Below are positions 12,892 to 24,900 of a stretch of 64,000 nt of DNA, piece by piece. Origin of the DNA: Cryphonectria parasitica EP155 (taxonomy: Eukaryota; Ascomycota; Sordariomycetes; Diaporthales; Cryphonectriaceae); contig NW_024468909.1 in NCBI RefSeq assembly GCF_011745365.1, positions 6,200,001 to 6,264,000 on the forward strand, given 5' to 3'. How positions within the stretch are numbered: the stretch's first letter is position 1; each line of letters begins with the position of its first letter. The position numbers were made by a program, and so were the translations under genes. Under the pieces are notes generated by a model, which saw only the letters and a program-made list of their open reading frames with translations, was not told the DNA's origin and did not search any database.

Positions 12892-14185
12892 ATGGCAGCT
12901 AGCAAAGAAGTCGCCCTGGCTAGGGACATGACTTTCGAAAACATCTTGCACAAAAAGACCGCTACAACAGACGCTGGCTTCTCCGCCATGCTGAAGAAGG
13001 ACAAGGAGGCCCAGCAGGCGGCAGTAGACGAATATTTCCAGCACTGGGATAACAAGGAGGCCAAGGACGAGACTGAGGCTACTAGAGCAGTAAGTCATCA
13101 GAGAGAGAAAAAGAGGAGCCCCCTTCCCCCCCCCCCCCCCCGGCCCCTCTGTAGTGGTATCACTGATTATCCCATGGCTAAAATAAACTCTTTCCCTTCT
13201 TGTCTCCTTTTAGGACCGCGTCAAAGACTATGCCTCCCTCACAAGGCAGTACTACAACCTCGCCACCGACTTCTACGAGTACGGCTGGTCCCAGTCATTC
13301 CACTTCTGCCGCTTCGGCCCGCGCGAGGCCTTCGCCGCGGCCATCGCCCGCCACGAGCACTACCTCGCCCACACCATCGGCATCCGGCCCAAGATGAAGG
13401 TCCTCGACGTGGGCTGCGGCGTGGGCGGGCCCGCGCGCGAGATCGCCAAGTTCACGGGCGCCTACGTGACGGGCATCACCATCAACGAGTACCAGGTGCA
13501 GCGCGCCACACACTACGCCGAGCAGGACGGCCTGGCGGGCCACTGCCGCTTCGTCGTGGGCGACTTTATGAACCTGCCGTTTGACGAGGAGACATTCGAC
13601 GCCGTGTATGCCATCGAGGCCACCGTGCACGCCCCGAGCCTCGAAGACGTCTACAGGCAGATCTACAAGGTGCTCAAGCCCGGCGGTGTCTTTGGCGTGT
13701 ACGAGTGGGTCATGACGGACCGCTACGACAACAACAACCTGTTCCACCGCAAGTGCCGTCTCGACATCGAGCAGGGCGACGGCATCGCCAACATGGTGAA
13801 GGCTAGCGACGCGGTGGCTGCCTTCAAGGCTGCGGGCTTCGAGGTGCTGGAGGTCGAGGACCTGGCCGAGCGGTTCGTCGACGGCATCGACCCGGCCCCG
13901 TGGTACTGGCCGCTTGACGGGAGTGGCTATAAATATGCGAACAACATGTGGGATGTGCTGAGCACGTTCAGGATGACGAGGTGGGGCCGCTGGCTTGCGC
14001 ATGGGTTTATGGGGGCGCTGGAGACGTTGAGGCTCGCGCCGCCTGGCACCAAGAAGACGGGCAGCAGTCTTGCGCAGGCGAGCGAGGCTCTCGTGCTGGG
14101 TGGTAAGGAAAGGCTGTTTACGCCTATGTTCCTGATGGTTGGAAGGAAGCCTACGGAGGCCAAGGGTGAGGAGGCTCTGATATAG
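12892..14185 (+). CDS. erg6: Sterol 24-C-methyltransferase (Erg6)
   Basis: Erg6 transfers a methyl group from S-adenosylmethionine to C24 of zymosterol/lanosterol-type sterols in ergosterol synthesis, at the ER or lipid droplets. Exons 12892..13089 and 13214..14185 give 389 aa, the usual family length. The 124-bp phase-0 intron (GTAAGT...TTTAG) carries a 16-C run. Family hallmarks are present: the sterol-binding aromatic motif [11 protein letters not shown] (87-97), SAM motif [10 protein letters not shown] (130-138), [11 protein letters not shown], the IEATVHAP loop, YEWVMTD, and the C-terminal [13 protein letters not shown]. The second exon is very GC-rich compared with its surroundings, as often seen in highly expressed fungal genes. 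It lies tail-to-tail with the TAF11-like gene. Assignment is secure. Confidence 0.97.
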
Positions 14186-14708
14186 CGATCGTTAAGCACC
14201 GGGGAAGTGGAGGCCAAGTCCAGGGCGAAAAGAGCAGCTACAGCAGATACGATACAGCGTTTTGATTGCAAAGCATACTAGAGAATTAATTAATAGAGTG
14301 TATCATCATCGTAGCCTACAAGGCCGCCACCCTTCCGTGGGCAGAGAGGTATGATGAGGAACTTGATTGAGAAGCTGTCATGGAGGCACGAAGGGTCTTC
14401 TTGAAAGATGTTCCCAAGAGATACAAATGGTTGGAAGGTAGGAGATGCAGTATTCTTTCCTCACTTGCTCTCAACAGTGCGAAGGTGACCAGACATTTTG
14501 AGACCCAAAATCCCAATGCAGACTAGCCATTGGCAAAGGGTTCTCCAGCTCCCAAAGAAAAAGAGAGCCATTGACTGCTTCTATTTCGGTAATATGTATA
14601 GAACGATGCCGCTGTTGCCGTGCCCTTGGAAGCGACAACATGCGGCGGGTATCATAAGTACGTCGTGAATCCCATAGTCTGCTGTCACCATCGACCCAAT
14701 AGCCCAGG
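14186..14708. other. Convergent spacer between erg6 and the TAF11-like gene
   Basis: This spacer carries the 3' UTRs of two genes facing each other. Nothing else is recognisable in it. Confidence 0.6.
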
Positions 14709-15896
14709 TCACTTAAACAGACGACGGCCGCCAGTCCTGACACCAAACCTCTCCACACCACTGCTCTGCTGCTTATGCCAGAGACCGAGGTTGCCCACAT
14801 TCCCGCCCTCAGCCCCGCTCTTGTACCGTCTCCAGGCCTCACGCACATGGTCAGGGCGCAGGGCACCGCGAGGTGGCTCCTTGGGCTTGACCTTGGGATG
14901 GATGGATCGGGGCCGCCCATCTTGCGTCTCCTCCACATGCTCCTCTTCCTCGTACGGCCACTCGGGATACTGGACGCCCGGCTCGGCCTGTGGCTCGTCG
15001 GTCTTGGCCACCCACTCGGACTGCACCTTGCGTGACGCCTCGATGAGGTCCCCCACAAAGACCTTGGCGACCGACTGCATGGCCTTGCAGACATTAGCCG
15101 GGACAGACTGCGAGACTGTAGCGTTGACAATCTGTGTGACCCGAAAATGTTAGCACCCCCTTGCACCCTATAGTATTGAAGCAGCAGCAGCAGCAGCCGC
15201 CGCGCGAGGACAGCGACTAACCCTTCGAACAGTCGCCTCGGTCAACTTGGCCGCATGCCACATCTCGTACCGCTCGGCCTGGTCCGCGTCCATCTGTTGC
15301 ACCAGCATGAAGCGCAATCGCTTCTCCTCCTCGCGCTCCTCCCTGCTCCGTTCGAACTGGGCCACCCCCATCTTGGCCTTGATGTCCTTCTCGTCTTCCT
15401 CATCGTCGTCGGGCGCATCCCCGTCGACGGCACTCCTCGCCCCGCCGGCCCCGCTCCTGCCGCTCGCGACAGTCATCGCCCTACCACCGACCACGCTGGG
15501 TGTGCCTTCCTTCTCGAGGGCCTCGCGAGCTTTCTCGGCCTTGCTCTTCCTGCCGCGCTTCCGAGGGGCCCTGCTGCCGCCGGTCGCGGAGACGGCGGAT
15601 CCGGACACCATGCTCACGTTGTCGACATTGTCAAGAGGCCCGACGCTCGGGGAGCGGGCACCTGCGAAGGGCGCCTCTTCGGGCGGGAAGGAGGTCTGGC
15701 GGAGGGGGTGGGCAGAGGTTGCGGAGGCGATGGACATGGTCGAGGCCTTGCGGCGCTTCAGTGCGGGCGGGGGGACGTCGCTGCCGCCGGCGCGCTTGCG
15801 GTTGGATGAGGAGGAGGACGGAAGCTGAGCATGGGAAGGGTAAGGCGGCGAGTGCGCCGGCGGCGAGGTCTGGTTCTGGTACGGTGGTGAGCTCAT
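14709..15896 (-). CDS. taf11: TFIID subunit TAF11-like protein (TAFII28 histone fold)
   Basis: TAF11 is a TFIID subunit that pairs with TAF13 through a histone fold and acts in RNA polymerase II pre-initiation complexes in the nucleus. Exons 15896..15222 and 15131..14709 give 365 aa; the 90-bp intron (GTTAGT...CACAG) contains a (CAG/CTG)n run. Residues 1-180 are disordered, Pro/Ser-rich, with basic patches (KRRK, RAPRKRGRKSK) and an acidic DDDEEDEKD. The TAFII28 domain starts near residue 190 (KRLRFMLVQQMDADQAERYEMW) and continues across the splice: TVRR|IVNATVSQSVPANVC then SVAKVFVGDLIEASRKV. The exact rejoining of the histone fold supports the intron. A YPEWPYEEEE acidic tail follows. It is divergently paired with GTP cyclohydrolase I. 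Confidence 0.85.
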
Positions 15897-16731
15897 CTTG
15901 GGCGGCGGTGGGGAGGTCCGAGCTGTGGATGTTGCTGGTAAAGGGAGCTAGAGGGTTCAGCTTCGCGGGATCGGAAGCTGGATGGAGGTGGTGTCAGTTT
16001 CTGGGTGGGTTTGGGGTTGAGGTGGGAAATGTAAACAGTCGAGTTGGACGTTTGGCTCGCGTAGTTGACGTCGTTCAGAAGGTTCCAACACTGGCCAAAG
16101 GAGGTGTTGCACAGTCAGCAGTGTGTTGTTGGTGGGTACCACAACGGGGTGTGGTAGCGTTGTGTAGGTGGTACCATGGTACTGTACAGAGAGCAGTGAC
16201 AGGCCTGACAGGGTAGCAAGACCCCACTCACTCCACTATGTTCTAGTGTCCCAGAGCCCCAGCGTCCCCCAAAAGACGAGAGCCCCACCATGCAGATGCA
16301 GGAACCAGACCCCCGGGGTTCGGCTACAGCTTCGGCGACTTTTTTTCTTTTTTTCTTTTTCTGGTGTCATGACTCCAAGACCCTTCACCTCATAAGCAAT
16401 GGTACCACCTGGCCAACGTCTTTTATAATATCCTTGCGACTCTCTCATTTCTTCAGTTCTCAGTTTGAGAGTCAACTGGGACCTCCTAGGTCCTCTAATT
16501 TCTTCAGGTTCTCCCAGAAATCCTAGGCATCTGTACCAACTCGATTCGACGCGAACTTACTTTTGTCTACATGAATCCAACTCCCAACGCACTAATTCCT
16601 CGACCTAGACCCTGATCCTCCTCCGATGCACTTTATTTCTGCGTGCTTTGACGATTGCTCCAGCGCAGACCCCCTCTTCACATCACCTCGAACTTCTTCT
16701 TACCGACGATCCTCCAAGACCTTTCACAGAC
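15897..16731. promoter_or_regulatory. Divergent promoter region, TAF11-like gene / GTP cyclohydrolase I
   Basis: These 835 bp lie between two divergent start codons, so both promoters must reside here. A T-rich tract occurs at about 16340-16362 and a CT-rich stretch leads into the cyclohydrolase ATG. No open frame of note is present. Confidence 0.5.
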
Positions 16732-17808
16732 ATGGACACAGCAAGCACAGCCAGCTCCTCCGATTCGGGCCGGCGCAGGCGTCACCACTCGGGCGATGAG
16801 CGCTCCAGCAAGAAGCGCAAGCACGACAGCAAGCACCTCAATGGCGGCCACGAGCGTCGTGGCAGCATAAGCGCACCAGCCCGTGACCCGCGAGATATCC
16901 CCGCCGAGAGGCCCAAGAAGAAGTCCAAGAAGGCCAAGCAGCAGGGCAACAGAATATCCACGATCCGCGAAGAGGCCGATCAGCAGCAGCACGACGAGGC
17001 CGCCAGCGCCAAGGCGACAGCAACGCCGCCCGGCACGATCACGCGCTCCCCAAGCCCCGTCATCGACTTTGATGGCCTTTCAAGACCGAGCAGGGGCACA
17101 CGCGAGAGGTTGGAGGAGACAAAAGAGCAGGCCGATAAGCGCTTGGCTAAGATGTGCGACGCCGTGCGGACAATTCTGGAGTGTGTCGGCGAGGATGTCG
17201 ATAGGGAGGGCCTGCTGGCGACGCCAGCAAGGTATGCCAAGGCCATGCTGTTCCTCACCAAGGGTTACCAACAGAATGTGCGGGATATTGTCAACGGGGC
17301 CATCTTCGAGGAGGGCCACAATGAGATGGTCATCGTGAAGGATATTGAGATCTTCAGCATGTGCGAGCATCACCTGGTGCCATTTACAGGCAAGGTACGT
17401 TTCTTTGCGTTCTCCTCTTTCCCTGACAGTCCTGGCGGGACTAGATCGGTAGCGAGTACGGTGGGAGCGAAACAAAAGCTGACTGGTTGGATCGATCTGC
17501 AGATGCACATCGGCTACATTCCTGACAAGAACGTTATCGGCATATCGAAACTGCCCCGAATCGCAGAGCTTTTCGCCCGCCGCCTCCAGATCCAGGAGCG
17601 TCTGACTAAGGAGGTCGCCAACGCCATCATGGAGGTCCTGAAGCCGCAGGGTGTCGCGGTGGTTATGGAGTCCAGCCATCTGTGCATGGTCATGCGCGGC
17701 GTGGAAAAGACTACCGCAAGCACCATCACGAGCTGCGTTCTGGGCTGTTTTGAGCGCAAGGAGAAGACAAGGAATGAGTTCCTGAACCTGATCGGTATCA
17801 ACAGGTAA
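16732..17808 (+). CDS. GTP cyclohydrolase I
   Basis: The enzyme converts GTP to 7,8-dihydroneopterin triphosphate, the first step of folate and tetrahydropterin synthesis. Exons 16732..17394 and 17503..17808 give 322 aa. The start is the first in-frame ATG, since the frame upstream has none. Residues 1-125 are a disordered, very basic extension ([20 protein letters not shown]) larger than in bacterial enzymes but common in fungi. The catalytic domain shows the zinc ligands Cys211, His214 (MCEHHLVPF) and Cys282 ([11 protein letters not shown]), plus [17 protein letters not shown]. The intron is 108 bp, a multiple of three, without an in-frame stop, so an unspliced transcript would insert 36 residues right after the [12 protein letters not shown] loop. 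It faces thymidylate kinase tail-to-tail. Confidence 0.96.
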   Translation: MDTASTASSSDSGRRRRHHSGDERSSKKRKHDSKHLNGGHERRGSISAPARDPRDIPAERPKKKSKKAKQQGNRISTIREEADQQQHDEAASAKATATPPGTITRSPSPVIDFDGLSRPSRGTRERLEETKEQADKRLAKMCDAVRTILECVGEDVDREGLLATPARYAKAMLFLTKGYQQNVRDIVNGAIFEEGHNEMVIVKDIEIFSMCEHHLVPFTGKVRFFAFSSFPDSPGGTRSVASTVGAKQKLTGWIDLQMHIGYIPDKNVIGISKLPRIAELFARRLQIQERLTKEVANAIMEVLKPQGVAVVMESSHLCMVMRGVEKTTASTITSCVLGCFERKEKTRNEFLNLIGINR

Positions 17809-18455
17809 TGATGATAATAACATATCTTGCGCCTCACCCTCTACACTCTGTTAGAGTACGAGGAGCAAGCACAGTCTTGCGAGGAGGAAGGGCCTTTTCC
17901 CCTTTACTTTCGGGAAGGCTTAATGGAATGACCAACTCATTAGAGGCAGCAGCAACGCCAAACAAAACTCGTTTTTAACATGCACGAGCATTTTTAGATT
18001 CTGGCATATATGGACTGGCGTTTTTGGGGGTAATCGGGCAGGGCAAGACAGGGCAGCGGGGAAGACCTGGCGCGTATCATACACATGCATACATAGGCAT
18101 TCATCATGCCCGCCGGCGTTTTTCGATTCAACATGCAAAGCATCCAGGGGGCAACGGATGGCTGGTTGGTCTGGTTTAAAACGGCGTTTGTGGGCTCAAC
18201 ACCTCATACCCGGAAAGCATAACGGAGGACACACGGGGGATGTGTCCATGAATATCTCGATAATCAAAAACAATAAATGGTTCCAAATTTTGCTTGATTT
18301 TTTTTTTGGATCCTGTTCATGCTTGCGCCTGTTTCTCTGCTTGATCGTGATCTCGGCTTATTCACGTCTGTCGTTGCTCCAACAGTTTGCGCTGCTAACT
18401 CCCACAGGATCAAAACCATCACCAGATAACATCCTCTAGCCTTGCACCACCAGCT
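17809..18455. other. Convergent spacer, GTP cyclohydrolase I / thymidylate kinase
   Basis: This spacer lies tail-to-tail between two genes. It includes T-rich runs near 18298-18308. No gene is seen. Confidence 0.6.
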
Positions 18456-19504
18456 CTATGACACCCTCCTCACCTCCTTGCCCACATCCCCTCTCCCAAC
18501 CTCCTCCACCCTCGCCTCCACAACCCTCCATATCTCCCTCGCCACCTCCTCCACGCTCCCACCAGCATCCACCACCACAAGATCCTCCGCCTCCTCGCTC
18601 GCCCCACCAGCACCGACCACCCCTTGGAGCTCCCCCCTCTTCAACCCCCAGAACAACTCCCTCACCCGCGCCTGCATCTCTCGCTTCTCATACCTCTCGC
18701 CACCCCACCCGCCCCTCTTCTCGGCCGCTGCGCCGTCCAGGTCCAGAAACACCACGAGATCTGGCCGCGGGAGCCCGACCTCTGGGCTCCGGGCCCAGCT
18801 CAGGGGGAGCGCTGGGTTGTGCTTGGCGGCGGAGTAGACCATGCCGGAGTAGTAGTAGCGGTCGCAGATGATGGTGGTGCCGCTGGCTAGGAGGCTGGTG
18901 AGGCGAGGGGCGGCTTCCCATCTGTTGGCGGTGAAGAGGAGGTGGATGGCTTGGTCCGGTAGGGACGGGGCGTTGGGCGAGGTTAGGTAGGTGTTTATGA
19001 TCTGGCCGGTTGGGGTGGTGCGGTCTGTGGTTCGTGGTTAGTGTTCCATGTTCTATGCGATGAGATGAAGTCGGCCTTGTAGGAAACGTCTTCAGGTTGT
19101 CTCACATCCTCCTGTTTTTGATATTCCCTTGATATCTCTTTCCATTCCTGGAACCGTGACGGAACTTTCTCACGCATCTATTTTCTCCACGACGGGTTTG
19201 TCTCTCCCCATCTCATTCAGACCGGCCTGACCCGTCCAAGGCACCCATTCACTCATCTTTTCCCCTTCCACTTCTCACCACCGACGGGAACAAAAAAAAA
19301 GAAAGAGAAAGAGAGAGAGAGAGAGACAGGAAGCATACCAGGAAACCGGGCCAGCTCCACCGCCCTACCCATCCCAGCCAGTTTCTCCTGCAACAGCTTA
19401 ACCTGCGTGGTCTTGCCGCTGCGGTCCAGGCCCTCCAGCACAATAAAGGCGCCTCTTGTCTGCCCGGCCGTGTCCTTGGCACTACCTGTCTCCTCCATAG
19501 TCAT
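18456..19504 (-). CDS. Thymidylate kinase (dTMP kinase, Cdc8 family)
   Basis: This kinase phosphorylates dTMP to dTDP with ATP in dTTP synthesis. Exons 19504..19339 and 19024..18456 give 244 aa; the family is usually about 205-220 aa, and the excess is the N-terminal leader and C-terminal tail. The phase-1 intron is long for this window (314 bp, GTATGC...CACAG) and contains (GA)n. Motifs: P-loop EGLDRSGKT (24-32), RFPDRTTPTGQIINTYL rebuilt across the splice, LLFTANRWE, and CDRYYYSGMVYSAAK (109-123) followed by PDLVVFLDLD. The start is ATG at 19504 (a second ATG follows at 19498); a stop lies upstream in frame. Classical enzymes read DRYxxSGxAYSxAKG; here YYYSGMVYSAAKH is slightly divergent but functionally compatible. 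Confidence 0.93.
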
Positions 19505-20506
19505 CGATGAGGGTGCTGGTGCTACCTTTGCTGCGTGGTCGGTTTCGAAAACAGCTGTGTTTGACACAGATGTTTCTTTCCTCCTTTCTTATCTTTTGAA
19601 TAAAATTTAGAGAAAAAAAAGAATGGAAAATAAAGTCAGTAATGAAAAAAAGATTCAAAAGTACTTTTATTTCACACTTCTCTTTGGAGAAGATTTGTTG
19701 ATGAGGCAGCGATACTCTTGTACATTCAATGCAAGTCTGACGGGGGCTTGACTTAAAGAACTCGGCCTCTCTAGAGACGCGACGCGCCTCGGCGGTACTT
19801 GCTGTATACTAAGCAGGGGTTCTCCCTCATCGGCTTGCCGCGCCGATTTTTGGTGGAGGCCAGAAATCCACCGCCTGATCGTGAATTGAAGCCTAACTGA
19901 CCTCCACGATACCTTTGAACCCTTGATAATCCCAGGCTTTACTTTATCATGTATTCAGCCTCTACTGTCTGCAAGCTAGTAGCAATTTTAGAACCCTCCA
20001 ACCGCCTGTAGTCCTGGGAGTTATCTCCCGTCTTGGGATTGGTGCTTAAATCTCTCCACAATCTGCAGTCAAACACAATTGATGAGGGCACGCATGTCTG
20101 CTCAAATATCGAAACACGAGTTTATTCTCCATCATGTAAGAGAGGAAGTCATTAATCTTTGAGACGGGAAACTGGTATTGTCCCACTTCAAAGGTGTGTG
20201 TACATCCGAAAAGAGTTCATACCATCCAACCGTATAGCCAGTTAGGGAAACAGATAGAAAAAGGCCTGGCAGTCGTACCGGCCCGCACGCCTGTGATCTA
20301 AAATCCTCATCCTGCCTCCGTCCTATCCTGATTGACCGTCCTATCCTTGGCCAATCTATCCTTCCATACATCCCGTGGCAGCCGTCACCCGTAAAATCAC
20401 AAGCGAAAAAGCAGAGCATAACGCCTCGAACCAGATCCCCATAAGACGCCTCAAAGAAAACGCTGAAACCAGAAAACATTCACAATCACGTAAACATTGA
20501 CAACAG
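19505..20506. other. Intergenic region between two minus-strand genes
   Basis: This is the thymidylate kinase promoter together with the 3' side of the KEN-box gene. An A/T-rich stretch lies at about 19600-19670. No gene is supported. Confidence 0.55.
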
Positions 20507-21954
20507 TCAGTAGGCAACACCCAGACCCTCATCCTCCTCCTCCGAAGCAGGCGACACGGGCATAGGAGTCGGTGATCTTGCACCATCTCCCTCCTCCTTG
20601 GCACTGGAGCTCTCCCACAGATCGAAGTTCTCGCCAGCACCATCCAAAGGTGGGAGGGCTGCCGCCTTGCCAGGGGTGGTAGGTTCCGAAGACTCCTCCG
20701 CCTCCGTGTGAACCTTGACGGTGACGTCAGGCGCGCAGTCAGAGGCAGGAAGGTCGCTGAGTTCTCCAGCTGGCTCCTGAGGCTGCTCGCCATCGACAAG
20801 AGTGCCATCATCTTCATCGCCAGGCACAATGATCACCTCGGAGGGGTCGACTCCGTCGGCATAGAAGTCCTCCACGTTCAGATCACCCAGCGCGATGCGG
20901 GGCTTCTCGTACTCCATACCGCCCTCGCTGATGGTAGTGGCAGCGGCTCTTCGGATCGAGGTCTGCGAGACATCGTCCGCAGGTGGGATGTTCTCCTTGC
21001 CACGTCCCTCTGCCTTCTCACGCTGCATCTTCTGCTCGCACTCCTCGTCACTGCTGATGTCCAACATGCACGTGCTGTGCTGCAGCAAGTTGGTGGCCAC
21101 CTGCTCTGGCGTGTCCTCGTGGATGTCGAAGAACCAAGAAGACTTCATGCTGGAGCCGTAGACACTGTCGGACTCGGACGCGATGCTTGCCTTGGAGGAT
21201 GACGACGAGGGTTGGCGAGAGGCATAGCTGGGCAGGGTGCCCTTGACGGCGGCGGCGAGAGACAAGGTGGTAGAAGAGAAGAGGTTGAAAGAGGGCGGAT
21301 CGATTCGGCCAGCTCGGTGGCGGTTGAGGATACCAACGCGCTTGGTGCCTCGGGTGGGTGAGCGGCCGGCGGGCGCAGACATGGAGGGAGAGGTGACGGT
21401 CTTGGACAGACTGCTGTGAAGCTTCTTGGCGGGCGACTTGGGATTCAGGATGGGCCGCGCACGAGGTGAAGCAGCCGCCTTGAAGTTGCCGTAGGAGAGG
21501 CCATCCTTGCTGCTGCTGCTGCTGGTGGTGGTGGTGGTGGTGGTGACAGTCGGGGCGGAAGACGACTTGGTGAGATAGAAAGAAGAAGGTTTGAAGTAGT
21601 CCTTGCTCAGGCCGTCGGCGCTGGATTTGGCGCGCTTGGAGAGGAGGAAGGCTGGATCGAGGTTCTCAAAGTCATTGACATCGAGGACATCAGTCGCCTT
21701 TCGCTTGCCAGGCGATGAGACGGGGATGGCTATAGTTCGGTCAGCATGCGTCGGCTCATCATCATGAGGCAAACTGGGTTGAGCTGTCCAGGTATGGGCT
21801 GAGGTGGTTTGAGCACATTAATGAAGTGGGAGGGAGGGGACGGCCTGCGTTCGGGGTGGGTAGACTGACAGCTTTGTACGTTCTTGATGCTGGTCAAGCT
21901 CTGCAATCGAGCCCCATCGAGGGGTGCGAAAGGCTGACGGATGACAGCAGCCAT
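20507..21954 (-). CDS. Fungal KEN-box protein of unknown function
   Basis: I model exon 1 21954..21870 (MAAVIRQPFAPLDGARLQ...) and exon 2 21729..20507, 435 aa, phase 1, using donor GTCAGT and acceptor CTATAG. The join gives ...SIKNVQSSIPVSSPGKRKATDV, which I recall as the general pattern of an unnamed ascomycete family; a GTACAA donor nine bases upstream is possible but would need another acceptor. The protein is Ser/Thr/Pro-rich and mostly disordered, with FENLDPAFLLSKR, poly-Thr/Ser, RIDPPSFNLF, a conserved-looking FDIHEDTPEQ and LDISSDEE core, and KEN at about 273-275 followed by IPP, an APC/C-type degron sequence. Basic KRKA/KKL patches suggest nuclear location. There are no catalytic motifs. 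A cell-cycle role is only a guess from the KEN box. Confidence 0.75.
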
Positions 21955-24900
21955 TGTGTGCGGTGGTTGTGCAGTGGACTTGTGGAGCCGATTGAACCTT
22001 TTCGCGACGACAAAACAAACAAACAGTTGTTCTGTCGAGCACGCCGATGGGCAGGCCTGTATCGTGCCTGTGCTAGCCCGATGCACGACGTGTTGTTGAC
22101 GATGATCCGAGAGGAGAAATACCCAGGCAGGCCAATGGAGCTCCGATTGGGTTTGGTGGTCGGACCGTCAGACTGCAATGCAGACGTTCCTGGACTCGGG
22201 CCACAGTTTGAGTGCGGATAGTGCACGCACCTGGCCAATGCTGTGCAGTGGAGTCTAAAATCGACGAGGGTGTCGGGCTCGTCCTGGTGGGGATCAGTTC
22301 TGTACGCGACTGTGGAGCCGAGAATGGATTTTGAACTCCTCAAGGTCGACAGAGGAGGGGTCGAGAAGAGGGTGAAACGACAGCAGAATCTCGAATTTCA
22401 ACGGGTTCGAGAATGTGTGGAAGAGGAAGGAAGAAAAGGAGGGGGAAAGATCCTAGGACAGCTGGTGCTGAGAGGCGAAAAGGGGGGGGGGGTGTTCGGT
22501 GTGTGTGTGTGGGAAGGGCGATTGTCTTATTACGCCCAACTTTGCTAGCAGCAGCGGCGAGTACTTGCCGGGTGGTACCACAGTACGATCTTCGGGACGG
22601 GAAGACAAGATTTTGGGTCAGCCTGAGAGACAGTGAACTGGGTCAGATCGGCGCGAGATGAGTGGTGAGGTCTCAGTAAGGGAGGTGTGGGGGGGGGAAA
22701 GTGCCTTTCTGAGGGAGGGAGGCCGAGTTTGGACGAGACCAAGTTTATGCGAAGAGGATGTAGCAGGCCAAGCTGGCAGGTCAGGCGGGTACCTTGGCGG
22801 TCGACTTAGCCTGAGGGAGCGCCTCCAGACGGCTTAGTGTCAATATACCTGGTCAGGCCGGAGGTGGATCTCGTCGAGCGGGCAAAAGTTGGCCTTGGTA
22901 GTGATTCGATTGGACCGATGGGTTGAGAACGGATAACCACCCCCCCCTGGTGAGACGTCGCTGTTCCAGAGCAGGAAGTGCCTGCAGATTTCGGCGTGGA
23001 CTGTGAACGTGCTGATAGGGCCGAGCACTGATTTGTGCCTCTTGCAATAGCTGTGGTGTGGTATTGTATTAGACTGGCATACCCCTGTTGAGACGCTGCC
23101 TATAGACGGGAATGTCGATCTCAGCCTGGATAAATAAGTCAGACGGGATGAGGTCGGTCAGTGTGTGTGTAGGAGGGACAAAACGACAGTTCTAGAGCCC
23201 AAGGGACAGCAAGGGCAAGAGAATAATTCAAGGACAATGGAACTTCCTCAAGGTTTCAAGGACAGAAGGGTAGAAGGACAGGAGAAGTGACGGTTGTGAG
23301 GTGAAGGCGAGGGGCAGCAGCGTCAGGGGCACAGGTCAACAACGTGCCCTGAGAGCTAGAGAGGGGAGGGATGGAAGGCGGGGAAAACAGTGAAGCGATA
23401 AGCAGAGTGTGTCAGAGGTACACGATGGGAGAGAGAAGGGGGAGATCTCGTACGAGTGACGACGGCTTTGGGGCCCCGCTGTGAGCACAGTCAGATGGCA
23501 CGGATATGGGTCTCTCACTCTCTCTCTTTTCCCCCTCCCTGGTCTTGTCGCCGCCGAGTGTTAGTGTGATATAAATGGAAGACTATTAGGAGATGGATCC
23601 CTGCACACGCGTATGACGTGCTACTTTCGCGATAAAACACCCGCGCACCGCGTAAAGTGGTTTCTGATTCGACTTGTGTAAATGCAGACGCAATGCAGAA
23701 TGCAGGAGAAGACGGATGTCTCATGCAAGGGCGAAGTGTCGAGATTGGGGAATAGAAGCTTCTGAACTTTGGGTACACACACGCACGCACACACATATAC
23801 ATACGGGAATACTCGTTCAACCAAAGAACGATAGATCAGAATCGCAGAATAATTTAAAGTGTCCAGATTGAGAAGGTAGATTGAACATGGCACAGAAGAA
23901 GCTGTGCCGGGGGGGGGGGGGGCAAGAGAGATGAGGAGCGACAGTAAGCACTTCACGAAGGCGAAACCTTGGAAGCCCCGAGTCTTCCCTTATTCAAGTT
24001 CATCCCTGCGACAAGGTTTCTGCTTGCCTGTTCATTGGCTGTATGTTAAACCGCATATTCCTATACACACCAATCATCGCGTACGTTGACCCCTTGTCCA
24101 TAATCCTTGTCAAACACAGAGAGGACGAGGGGTACGTATCGCTGTATTATCGCATGTACCACGGTACCTTCCTCGTACTGTAGTACTGAAGGACACTGCC
24201 GTGGTGGCCCCTTCCCTTCCGATGCCCTGCCTTCTCCCCACCTGCAGGCTTCTGTGCATATCTGCTCCTGTCGATGAGATCAGAAAGAAAAAGCAGTCGG
24301 GAGAGCCTTGACGTTTGACAGTTGACATACGGCCAAGGGGGGTCATGGCCATGCTCAGCCCTGCTAGACTTGTGGATCTGTATCCCCATTGTGTTGGTTC
24401 AGCCCTCGAACTTTGTCCATCTTTGACACCCTCGTCCGACTTCCGACATGTCATTCAGGTCGTAGTTGAGGTCGCTGCCTCGAGTCTGATGGGCTTCGAG
24501 GAGATGACTGGACATCTTCTGGCTCTACAGGTCTTGTTTTCTGGTCGTATTCAGATGTCACAACTTGATTCCTTCATCATCATTCCAATCGGATTGCACA
24601 CTTCTTGGACAGACCCCCAATGCACCACCCACTGCATTTTCGACCCGTCATATTTATGAACAAGACATTGCTACGGGAGAGACAAGTGGACGTCTAGGAG
24701 GAAAAAAGGAGGAATACAAAATTCGGTGGCGCAGTGAACACATCATCCGGTCTCATGCAGCCTCTTAGCGCCGCATGACTGGTTGTCTTCCTGTCCTCCG
24801 TGCATTGGTTCGATGGCCATGGTCTGAGCTGAGCAGAGCCGCCTCAGGAGGTCCGGACCAGCCCATTGGGGGCCCTACGTCAGGCGTTCTCGAGAGCGAT

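Noticed and set aside
13295..14002. 235-codon minus-strand frame opposite erg6
   Set aside because: It is antisense to a secure Erg6 exon and has His/Val/Asp-rich composition.
17080..17823. 247-codon minus-strand frame opposite GTP cyclohydrolase I
   Set aside because: It is a shadow of conserved catalytic exons.
24315..24659. 114-codon frame in the gene-poor region
   Set aside because: It shows no family resemblance, leader or splice partners, and is probably a chance frame.
24781..24840. GGTTCGA-containing segment as a possible tRNA B box
   Set aside because: No matching A box or acceptor stem could be drawn around it.
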